Assembly: GCA_013375385.1 (NCBI GenBank) | Contig: JABXJY010000015.1 | Location: 1 to 24,165 of the forward strand | DNA: 24,165 nt | Direction: 5' to 3' | From: Desulfobacterales bacterium | Lineage (GTDB): Bacteria; Desulfobacterota; DSM-4660; Desulfatiglandales; B25-G16 | Part shown: in pieces, positions 15,164 to 23,500 of the stretch | Numbering within the stretch: the stretch's first letter is position 1 | Layout: each line of letters opens with the position of its first letter | Made by a program: the position numbers and the translations under genes | Notes under the pieces: model-generated | Seen by the model: the letters and a program-made list of their open reading frames with translations, nothing else | What the model was told of the DNA's origin: nothing | Databases searched by the model: none

Positions 15164-16516
15164 ATGATGGCTCTCAAGGGAGCGGAAATAATAAAGAGGC
15201 TACCCAAAACCAACTGCAAGGAATGCGGCTATCCCACCTGCTTTGCCTTTGCCATGAAGTTGGCCACAGGGGGTGCCAAACTCGAGGATTGCCCCTATCT
15301 CCCTCCGGAAGTCAGGGCAGAGTTGGAAGCCGCAATGGCACCCCCGATAAAGCTTGTCACCATAGGTACCGGCGACAATGCCTTGGTCATTGGCGAAGAA
15401 GAGGTCATGTTCAGGCACGAAAAGAGCTTCTTTCACGAGACTGGCATCGCCATTCTGATCTCGGATAAGGAAAGTGAATCGGACATTGAGGAAAGGATAA
15501 AGGGGATCAAGGAGCTTCATCTTGAAAGGATTGGACAAAAACTCAAGATAAATCTATTGGCGCTCTTCTTTGAATCAGGGGAGAAGGCTAAATTCGAGGC
15601 CCTGGTTAAGAAGGCCCATGAAACCACGAACTTCGCGCTTATTCTGATCTCCGAAGATACAGATGTCCTGTTCTCTGGTGCCAGCCTCTGTGCTGACAGA
15701 AAACCCCTTGTCTACCCCATAACCAAAGAGAATGTTTCCTCAGCCATCCCTAAACTCAAAGAACTTGGCACTCCGGCAGGGGTCAAGGGGGAGAGCATAG
15801 AAGAGATCGTTTCTCTGACATCTAACTTGAAAGACACCGGAGTCGAAGAAATCGTCTTGGATCCCGGCTCAAAGAATATAAGAGAGGCCGTTAGAGACCA
15901 AACACTCATAAGGAGGGCCGCTTTAAAGAAAGGATTTAGACCCCTCGGATACCCGACCATTAGCTTTCCTTGCTTCATGTACCACGATAGATTTAAAGAG
16001 GCCTTAGCAGCGGCTACCCTTACGACCAAATATGCGGGTATCGTAGTGGTTTCTCAGGTGGATAAGCATTTCCTCTCTCCTCTCCTGGTGCACAGGTTCA
16101 ATATCTACAGTGATCCCCGAAGACCCATGACGGTGGAAGAAAAGGTCTACGAGATAAGCAATCCCAATGAATACTCCCCTATCCTTATCACCACAAACTA
16201 TGCGCTGGATTTTTTTATTGTGTCTGGGGCTATAGAAGAGGCCAACATCCCGGCATACCTCTGTATAAAAGACACGGGGGGGATAGGGGTCATGGCCGCA
16301 TGGACGTCCGGCAAATTCAACGGGGAGGCTATCGCTGATTTCTTTAAGAAGTACGGTGTCGGAGATAAGGTAAAACACAGAAAGCTTATCATTCCCGGCG
16401 TGGCGAAGAAACTCAAAGGCGAGCTGGAGGAAGAACTTCCTGATTGGGAGATCATCTTTGGTCCACTCGAAGCAAGTGATATTCCGAGATTCCTGTCAGA
16501 GGAGTGGAAGCAGTAG
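15164..16516 (+). CDS. acsC: corrinoid iron-sulfur protein large subunit (AcsC/CdhE-like)
   Basis: The 450-residue product carries the low-potential 4Fe-4S cluster and the cobamide of the corrinoid iron-sulfur protein. The N-terminal cluster motif is complete: C18-x2-C21-x4-C26-x16-C43. A TIM-barrel-like middle follows, then a C-terminal corrinoid-binding Rossmann-like domain (about residues 330-450). The cluster normally helps reactivate Co(II) to Co(I). An AGGAGG site precedes the ATG at 15164. The stop overlaps the first base of the next gene, pointing to coupling. No CODH or acetyl-CoA synthase catalytic subunit adjoins, unlike acetogen acs clusters. Confidence 0.92.
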   Translation: MMALKGAEIIKRLPKTNCKECGYPTCFAFAMKLATGGAKLEDCPYLPPEVRAELEAAMAPPIKLVTIGTGDNALVIGEEEVMFRHEKSFFHETGIAILISDKESESDIEERIKGIKELHLERIGQKLKINLLALFFESGEKAKFEALVKKAHETTNFALILISEDTDVLFSGASLCADRKPLVYPITKENVSSAIPKLKELGTPAGVKGESIEEIVSLTSNLKDTGVEEIVLDPGSKNIREAVRDQTLIRRAALKKGFRPLGYPTISFPCFMYHDRFKEALAAATLTTKYAGIVVVSQVDKHFLSPLLVHRFNIYSDPRRPMTVEEKVYEISNPNEYSPILITTNYALDFFIVSGAIEEANIPAYLCIKDTGGIGVMAAWTSGKFNGEAIADFFKKYGVGDKVKHRKLIIPGVAKKLKGELEEELPDWEIIFGPLEASDIPRFLSEEWKQ

Positions 16517-17025
16517 TGGAAGTGCAGGCAGGAGTGGAGAAAGAAACAGTAAAGGAAAGACTAACTGAAATACTAGCTCTCTGTGAGCGGGACAGAAGCC
16601 GCTTGATTCCTATTCTCCAGAGCGTGCAGGATGCGTTTGGTTATCTTCCCAGGGAGGCAATCCTTGAAGTAGCCTCCTATCTGGGAATGACCGATGTCCA
16701 GGTCTATGGAGTGGCCTCTTTCTACAACCTTTTTCGGTTCACTCCCCTTGGAAAACATCCCATCCAGATGTGTATGGGAACTGCCTGTCACGTGGTGGGA
16801 GGCGGGCTGGTGTTGGAAGCCTTGGAAAGGGTACTGGATATTGAAGTGGGCGGAATTACAGAAGACGGAGAACTAAGCCTGGACAGAGTTGCCTGTATTG
16901 GCTGCTGTGGCCTGGCCCCGGTGATGGTGATCGGCAAGAAGATCTACCCTAAAATGACGCCCACCAAAGTGGATGAGGCACTGGTCAACCTCAAGATAGA
17001 GACGAAGGAGGCAGCAAGGGATTGA
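16516..17025 (+). CDS. NuoE/HydC-like 2Fe-2S (thioredoxin-fold) subunit
   Basis: This 169-residue protein resembles the 24-kDa NuoE subunit. An N-terminal helical part (FGYLPREAILEVASYL, then YGVASFYNLFRFTPLG) leads into a thioredoxin-like domain. The 2Fe-2S ligands are C86-x4-C91 and C127-x3-C131. I chose the GTG at 16516, overlapping the acsC stop, because GAGGAG at 16499-16504 is correctly spaced for it. GTG at 16504 or 16522 are alternatives. In NADH-using complexes this subunit stands beside the NuoF-like flavoprotein, which follows here. Other complex I subunits are absent. Confidence 0.87.
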   Translation: MEVQAGVEKETVKERLTEILALCERDRSRLIPILQSVQDAFGYLPREAILEVASYLGMTDVQVYGVASFYNLFRFTPLGKHPIQMCMGTACHVVGGGLVLEALERVLDIEVGGITEDGELSLDRVACIGCCGLAPVMVIGKKIYPKMTPTKVDEALVNLKIETKEAARD

Positions 17026-17048
17026 GGCGTTGGGCAGAATAAGAGTCC

Positions 17049-18959
17049 ATGATGACATTTGAGGAAATCAAGAGAGAAGCAACAACGGAATGGGAGGCTC
17101 TGGAAGGGGACCAGATTCCTGTTATCCGAATTGGCACGGCAACCAGTGATAGGGCTGCAGGTGCCCTGGACGTTGTCGAAGCCTTTGAGAAGGAGCTTGC
17201 CAGATTACCTGTGGAGGCCAAGATTATCCAAACGGGTTCAGTGGGGTTCTGCAATTATGAACCTTTAGTGATCATCAGTAAGCCTGATTACCCCCGTATC
17301 TGTTATCAGAACATTACCCCGGAGATGGTTCCTCGTTTAGTTGAAGGGTTTCTCCTGGAGGATGACCCCTGCATGGAATTTGCTCTGGGGACCCTTGAGG
17401 GAGGCAACGGTACCCCTCCCTATATCCCCGAATTGCCAAGGTCTGAGCATGAATTGAGGTTACTTCTGAGAAACTGCGGCTTTATCGATCCGGAAAACAT
17501 TAATCACTACATTGCCTTAGGTGGCTATACCGCCCTTGCCAAGGCCCTGGATATGGCCCCGCATGAGATCGTCGAGGAGATCAAGCGATCAGGGCTGAGG
17601 GGAAGAGGTGGGGCTGGTTTTCCCACCGGTGAAAAACTGGAGTCTTGCCTGAAGGCCCGAGAGACACCCAAGTATGTGATTTGTAATGCTGATGAGGGGG
17701 ACCCTGGCGCCTTCATGGATCGGGTTGTCCTGGAGAGTGACCCTCAGGCGGTCTTGGAGGGAATGATCATCATCGGGTATGTACTCAATTCCTCTCAGGG
17801 ATACATCTACACCCGGATGGAATACCCCCTTGCGGTGGAGCGGCTCAAAACCGCTATTGAACAGGCAAAGAACCGTGGACTCCTGGGCGAAGATATCCTG
17901 GGGAAAGGATTCAACTTTACCATCGAAGTTTTTCAAGGCGCAGGGGCCTTCATCTGCGGTGAATCCAGTGCCCTTATGTATTCCATCGAAGGAAAAAGGG
18001 GATTTCCCCGGGTGAGACCACCTCGGTCCGTAGAGGCAGGTCTTTGGCACAAACCCACCCAGCTCAACAACGTAAAAACCCTTGCCTGCATCCCAGTGAT
18101 CATTGAACGGGGGAGTGAATATTTCTCCAACATCGGTAGTCCTCGAAGCAAGGGAACGGCGGTTTTTGCTCTGGCAGGCAAGGTAGAAAACGTCGGGCTC
18201 GTAGAGGTGCCTATGGGTGCAACCCTTGAGAAAGTCGTATATGACATCGGCGGGGGGATAAGAGACGGTAAGAGGTTTAAAGGAGTACAGATAGGTGGGC
18301 CTTCGGGTGGTTGTTTACCGGAGGCATTTCTTGGCACTCCCATAGACTTTGATTCCCTTACCGAAGCTGGGGCGATGATGGGTTCCGGTGGTATGATCGT
18401 CATGGATGAGGAGAACTGTATGGTTGATGCCGCCCGTTTTTTCCTTGACTTCACTCAGAAGGAGTCCTGTGGAAAGTGTGTGATGTGCCGTCTGGGGACC
18501 AAACAGATGCTGAGTATTCTTGAGGATATCGTAGGTGGCCAGGGTAAACCTGAAGACATAGAACAGCTCATCAGCCTGGGGGAAAATATCAAGACAGGAT
18601 CACTCTGCGGCCTGGGAAGATCTGCGCCAAATCCCGTTCTTACTACCGTCCGGTATTTTCAAGAGGAATATGAGGCCCATATCCAGGAGAAACGCTGCCC
18701 GGCACTCGTATGCCGGGACCTTATAGCCTACTATATCATTCCGGAAAAATGCTACAAAGGCTGCGAACATTGTGTACTCAGCTGTCCTTCCGAAGCTATT
18801 GTGGAGCACCCCAAGCGTTTTAAGGTTGTTGATCAGAGCAAATGTGTCAAATGCGGAAACTGTGTGGAGGTATGCCCTCCCGAATATAACGCAGTAATTA
18901 AGATTTCACCCATCAGTCAGGTTCCCACCAGTACGATGCCCAGCAGTAAGGATGCGTAA
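17049..18959 (+). CDS. NuoF/HydB-like FMN and NAD(P)H-binding flavoprotein with C-terminal ferredoxin domain
   Basis: This 636-residue protein has four parts. An N-terminal thioredoxin-like domain (about 1-120) lacks expected cysteines: SD in TATSDRAAG and S in GSVGFC. The FMN/NADH domain has GRGGAGFPTG (from residue 185) and NADEGDPGAF, and a soluble-ligand-binding SLBB segment follows. A 4Fe-4S site is formed by C474, C477, C480 and C520. The C-terminal end has two ferredoxin-type motifs (C568/C572/C575/C579 and C599/C602/C605/C609). The first is C-x3-C-x2-C-x3-C, one residue longer than usual. The plan is that of HydB-type subunits in bifurcating hydrogenases and Nfn/Stn-type enzymes. Confidence 0.9.
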   Translation: MMTFEEIKREATTEWEALEGDQIPVIRIGTATSDRAAGALDVVEAFEKELARLPVEAKIIQTGSVGFCNYEPLVIISKPDYPRICYQNITPEMVPRLVEGFLLEDDPCMEFALGTLEGGNGTPPYIPELPRSEHELRLLLRNCGFIDPENINHYIALGGYTALAKALDMAPHEIVEEIKRSGLRGRGGAGFPTGEKLESCLKARETPKYVICNADEGDPGAFMDRVVLESDPQAVLEGMIIIGYVLNSSQGYIYTRMEYPLAVERLKTAIEQAKNRGLLGEDILGKGFNFTIEVFQGAGAFICGESSALMYSIEGKRGFPRVRPPRSVEAGLWHKPTQLNNVKTLACIPVIIERGSEYFSNIGSPRSKGTAVFALAGKVENVGLVEVPMGATLEKVVYDIGGGIRDGKRFKGVQIGGPSGGCLPEAFLGTPIDFDSLTEAGAMMGSGGMIVMDEENCMVDAARFFLDFTQKESCGKCVMCRLGTKQMLSILEDIVGGQGKPEDIEQLISLGENIKTGSLCGLGRSAPNPVLTTVRYFQEEYEAHIQEKRCPALVCRDLIAYYIIPEKCYKGCEHCVLSCPSEAIVEHPKRFKVVDQSKCVKCGNCVEVCPPEYNAVIKISPISQVPTSTMPSSKDA

Positions 18960-19642
18960 TGATGGATCTAGTTGAATTGACGATTGACGATACACAGGTT
19001 AAAGCTGAGCCGGGGACAAAGATCTTAAAGGCGGCACTGGATGCCGGAATTTATATCCCCAACCTATGTTACATCTCAGAGGCGGATCTTCCTTTTGGGG
19101 CCTGCCGCCTCTGTTATGTTGAGGTTGAGGGGAGAGGTTTGGTAACTTCTTGCACCCAACCCGTAGAAGACGGTATGGTGGTACATACAAAAACACCAGA
19201 AGTTAACAAGCTTCGGCGCACTGCCTTTAAATTGTTCATCGCCTATCATGATCTTGATTGCCGCGCCTGTTGGAAGAATAAAAGATGTGAACTCCAGAGG
19301 CTTGCTGCCAGAGTTAAGGTCAAGCTAAAGACGCCTGAAGACTTTCGGGGACTACCCACGGACTTTATCCCTTTGGATACAACGAATCCGTTCATTACTT
19401 ATGACCCTAATCGATGTATCCTTTGTGGAAAATGTGTCTGGGTATGTAATAAGAAAAGTGGACAGCCAATTATTGACTTTGCCTACCGGGGATATGAAAC
19501 CAGACTGGCTCTATCCTCCGATATCTCCTTGATAAAGGAAAAATGTTCCTCATGCGGCGAATGTGTGATTACCTGCCCGACCGCCGCTCTTAAGCCAGAA
19601 TCATCTTTGGGATCCACTGTAAGCTTAGCAGGAGGCGGTTAG
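18959..19642 (+). CDS. NuoG-N/HydA-N-like Fe-S protein without a catalytic domain
   Basis: The 227-residue protein is a chain of Fe-S modules. A 2Fe-2S domain comes first (C37, C49, C52, C65), then a histidine-ligated 4Fe-4S motif (H97, C101, C104, C110). Two ferredoxin motifs follow (C153/C156/C159/C163 and C196/C199/C202/C206). It stops where HydA would continue into the H-cluster or NuoG into its molybdopterin-like domain, so it is not a hydrogenase. The ATG overlaps the previous stop by one base, pointing to coupled translation. With the two genes before it, it forms an NADH-linked electron-transfer trimer. Confidence 0.9.
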   Translation: MMDLVELTIDDTQVKAEPGTKILKAALDAGIYIPNLCYISEADLPFGACRLCYVEVEGRGLVTSCTQPVEDGMVVHTKTPEVNKLRRTAFKLFIAYHDLDCRACWKNKRCELQRLAARVKVKLKTPEDFRGLPTDFIPLDTTNPFITYDPNRCILCGKCVWVCNKKSGQPIIDFAYRGYETRLALSSDISLIKEKCSSCGECVITCPTAALKPESSLGSTVSLAGGG

Positions 19643-19847
19643 ACAAATGACAAGGACCGATGAAGGGGGTGGTAGATGCGCGTAGGGGTTTTAGTTTCAG
19701 GCCTTGGAGGTGTGGCTGACATAATGATAGTGCGTAATTTTTAGAGGATGCACTATAAGGTGAAGCTGTTTAATTATAGGCAGGTTGCCAGATACGCTTG
19801 TGGGGAGCAGTTGGCATCCTTGATCAAAAAAGCAAAGGAGGTTTGTG
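19643..19847. other. 205-base gap with only tiny reading frames
   Basis: Two short plus-strand frames begin here: 22 codons from an ATG at 19676 (MRVGVLVSGLGGVADIM...) and 46 codons from 19749. I recognise neither, and the second runs into the corrinoid gene in another frame. No convincing hairpin or promoter was found. It could be decayed coding sequence. Confidence 0.3.
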
Positions 19848-20531
19848 ATGGCTTCGGAAGAGAGAACCCAGGAAATATTGAAAGGACTTCGTGAGGCATT
19901 GATAAACTACGATGAGGACAAAGTCGCGGAGTGGGCCAAGACTGCCTTAGACGAGGGTGTAGACCCCTTCGTCGCAACCATGGAAGGCCTGGCTGAAGGG
20001 ATGATAGAAGTGGGCGAACTGTATAACAAAAAGGAATACTTTGTCCCTGAACTCCTACTTTGTTCTGATGCACTTTATGCGGGGCTGGACATTCTTCGGC
20101 CAGCCATCAAGGCCTCGGGAAGAGAATCTGAGGCGAAAGGTTCGATAGTTCTCGGGGTGGTCGAGGGGGATGTTCATGACATCGGCAAAAACCTGATCAA
20201 GATGATGTTTGATGTGGCTGGATGGACCGTTTATGACCTGGGAAAGGATGTACCGCTTGAAAAGTTTGTGGAGGAACAGATAAGGACTGATTCTGATATT
20301 GTGGGCCTTTCAGCCCTGATGACGACCAGCATGGTGGCTATGCCGGAAATTGTGAAGAAGTTAAAGGAAAAAAATCCGAACGTCCGCATCATGTTAGGCG
20401 GCGCTCCAATAACCCCGGAAATCGTAGAAAAGTATGGCGCCGACGGATATGCGGAAAGTGCCGGGACCGCCGTTGATGAAGCAATGAAACTGATCAAAAT
20501 GCTCAAGAAAGAGGAAACGGGAAAGAAATGA
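19848..20531 (+). CDS. corrinoid (cobalamin-binding) methyltransferase protein, MtbC/MttC/MtvC-like
   Basis: This 227-residue protein is the methyl carrier of a corrinoid methyltransferase system. An N-terminal helical cap spans about residues 5-90. The B12-binding Rossmann domain follows with DVHDIGKNL (D108, H110, G113), where H110 would be the lower cobalt ligand, and later a GLSALMTTSM segment and a GGAP motif. I chose the ATG at 19848 because AAAGGAGG precedes it by about six bases; a GTG at 19845 is almost equivalent. It lies four bases before the activator gene. The matching substrate-specific methyltransferase I is not obvious; the UroD-like gene is the best candidate. Confidence 0.92.
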   Translation: MASEERTQEILKGLREALINYDEDKVAEWAKTALDEGVDPFVATMEGLAEGMIEVGELYNKKEYFVPELLLCSDALYAGLDILRPAIKASGRESEAKGSIVLGVVEGDVHDIGKNLIKMMFDVAGWTVYDLGKDVPLEKFVEEQIRTDSDIVGLSALMTTSMVAMPEIVKKLKEKNPNVRIMLGGAPITPEIVEKYGADGYAESAGTAVDEAMKLIKMLKKEETGKK

Positions 20532-20534
20532 ATT

Positions 20535-23500
20535 ATGCCAGGTAATGAATACGAAAAATGTATGGTCATTTTCCAACCATCTGGGTGCAGAGGCTACATT
20601 AACAGAGGGAAGACCCTCAAAGAGGCTTCCCTGGCGCTGGGTGTAGACATAGAAGGCGTCTGCGGAGAGAAGGCCATCTGTGGTACGTGCAAGGTTAGAG
20701 TCGAGGAGGGGAACTTCGAGAAATACGGCATTAAATCAACAAGGGACAATCTTTCCCCCATGGGACCAACGGAACGAAAATTCTTCAACATAAAGCAAGA
20801 GCAGGACGGCTACCGGCTGGCCTGCCAGACACAGATCCTGGGTGATGTCGTGATCTTTGTCCCCGAGGAGAGCCGGATGGGCAAGCAGGTCGTTCGCAAA
20901 GCAGCCACAGACAGGCCCATTGAACTGAAACCGGCGGTAAGAAAGTATTACGTTGAGCTAGAAAAGGCTACCCTGGATGATACCCTTGGAGACTGGGAGC
21001 GTGTTCATAAAGAGCTTAATAAGAAGTTCAACCTGAGCGATCTAACCATCGACTACCAGGTACTCCTGGAATTACAAAACGCAGTACGTGAAGGTGAATG
21101 GAAGGTTACCGCGTCGGTCTGGCAGGACAAAGAGGTCATCAAGGTAGAACCAGGGCTTGTGGAAAAGGCTTACGGCCTGGCAATAGATGTAGGCACCTCC
21201 ACGGTTGCCGGCTACCTCTGCGATCTCACTGATGGCTCGGTAGTGGTTACCGCTTCTATGATGAATCCACAGGTGGTTTACGGCGAAGATGTCATGTCCC
21301 GCATCAGCTACACCATGACCAACCCAAACGGCCTGGATATTTTGAACAGTGCAATTCTCGATGGTCTCAATGGAATCGCGGAAGAGGTGGCAGCCACGGC
21401 GGGTATTAAGCGCCAGGATATCATTGACATGTCCATCGTAGGTAACACCTGCATGCACCATATCTTCCTTAATACCGATCCAAAATATATCGGCCGATCC
21501 CCCTTCCCCCCTGCACTGCACCACTCAATAGATATCAAGGCCCGTGACTGGGGCCTGAAGATACTACCAGAGGCTGAAACCGGAGACAGGGGCAGCTATC
21601 CACCCTGCCAGGTTGACTGCCCTGCAGGAGTCAATGGACAGGACTTTTTGTATCTCATCGCCCAGGGCAAATTGAAGGAAGCCCTTGAGCTGGTAAGGAT
21701 AGCCATTCCCTTTGCCGGGGTTCTCGGGCGGGTCTGCAACCATCCGTGTGAGACAGAATGTGAAAGGGGAAAGGTTGATGACCCCCTTTCCATTCGCTCT
21801 CTACACCGTTTCTTAGCTGATTACGAGTTGAGGGAGGGGAGGGACAAGGCAACCCCCATCGAAAAAACAAAAGAGGAAAGGATAGCTATCATCGGTTCAG
21901 GACCATCCGGGCTGGCCTGCTCATATGAACTGATCAAGAACGGATATCCCGTTACCCTCTTTGAGGCTGCTCCAGAGTGCGGCGGTATGATGCGCTATGG
22001 AATACCTGAATACAGACTGCCCAAGCAGATACTGGATACCGAGATTAGCTACATCGAAGAGTTAGGGGTAGAGATAAAAGCGAATACCCGGGTGAAAACC
22101 CTGGAGGATATCTTCAGTCAAGGATACCAGGCGATCTTCCTTGCCACCGGTGCCTGGACAAGCCTGAATTTGGATGTTCCCGGTGAAGACGCCGAGGGTG
22201 TCATCCATGCCCTTGATTTTCTGAGAAAGGTGAACTCGGGCGAAAGGGTGGAGGCAGGAAAGAAAGTTGCGGTTATCGGTGGCGGCAGCGTGGCTATCGA
22301 TGCTGCCAGGCTATCCTTGCGACTGGGAGCCGAAGAAGTTAACCTCATCTGTTTAGAATCCACCGATCTTACCAGCAAAGACAGGATGCCGGCTCAGGAT
22401 TTGGAAATTGAACAGGCAGGGGAAGAAGGCGTAATTATCCATCCCTGCCTGGGTGTAAGCAAGATTTTGCCCGAAGAAGGCAAAGTTGTCGGTGTAGAAA
22501 CGATTAATTGCATTTCTGTTTTCGATTCTGAAGGCAGGTTTGCTCCGAAGTTTGGCAAAGGTCCGGCCCCTCCTATAGGAGCCGATACCGTAATCGTTGC
22601 CATTGGTCAGAAACCGGACGAGGGAGAGTTTGCCGACGTGGATAAAGCGCCGTTTGGAACCATCAAGGTGGACGAGACTACCCTGGAGACGAACATCAAA
22701 GGCGTCTTTGCTGGTGGTGATGTGGCTTCTTGCCCAGCTGATGTCATTAGCGCCGTCGCTGCCGGGAAGGAAGCAGCCATATCCATTGAGCTTTACCTTG
22801 CGGGAATGGACTTGAAAGAATCCAGACGAGCCCCGCTTAGACGAATTGAGGAGATACCAAAGGAGGGGGTGGAGACAGAGGCAAGAAAGGGAATGCCTGT
22901 GCTTGAACCGGAGAAACGCGTGGGTTTTGCTGAGGTTGAGTTAGGCTATGAGGAGCAAATAGCTAACCAGGAATCTAAGCGCTGCCTAAACTGTGGTATC
23001 TATGCACAAAAAGAAATCTCAGAGGCCACAGAGACCCGCGGTTTGGGTATCAGGATTTCTCCAGGGGCGTACGTCCATGTGCTTCCCATCGAGGCCGGTT
23101 TTGTCGGGGCTGATAATGTTGGCGTCCTCATAGCCGAAGCCCCTTACAAACAGGATAGTATAGAGCTTATCATTGATATCGGTACAAACGGCGAGTTGAT
23201 CTTGGGCAATCGGGAGAGGCTTATCTCAGCATCCTGTGCCACAGGCCCTGCCTTTGAGGGAGCCGAGATGAAATTTGGTATGCGTGCTGCCCCGGGGGCT
23301 ATTGAAAAGATAGAGATAGATAAACATACCAAGGAGGTGCGTTTCAAGGTCATTGATGAAGAGAGGTGGAATACAGAGATGGAGGAGGCGGGAGCCAAGG
23401 GGATCTGCGGCTCAGGGATAATTGATGCCATACCTCAACTTTTCCTGGCAGGAATTATTGACAAAACCGGGCGTTTCAAGAAAGATGTGTCGCATCCTCG

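Noticed and set aside
16516..19642. Complex I (nuo) operon or [FeFe] hydrogenase
   Set aside because: Only E-, F- and G-N-like subunits are present, with no membrane subunits, and the G-like protein ends before any H-cluster or molybdopterin-type domain.
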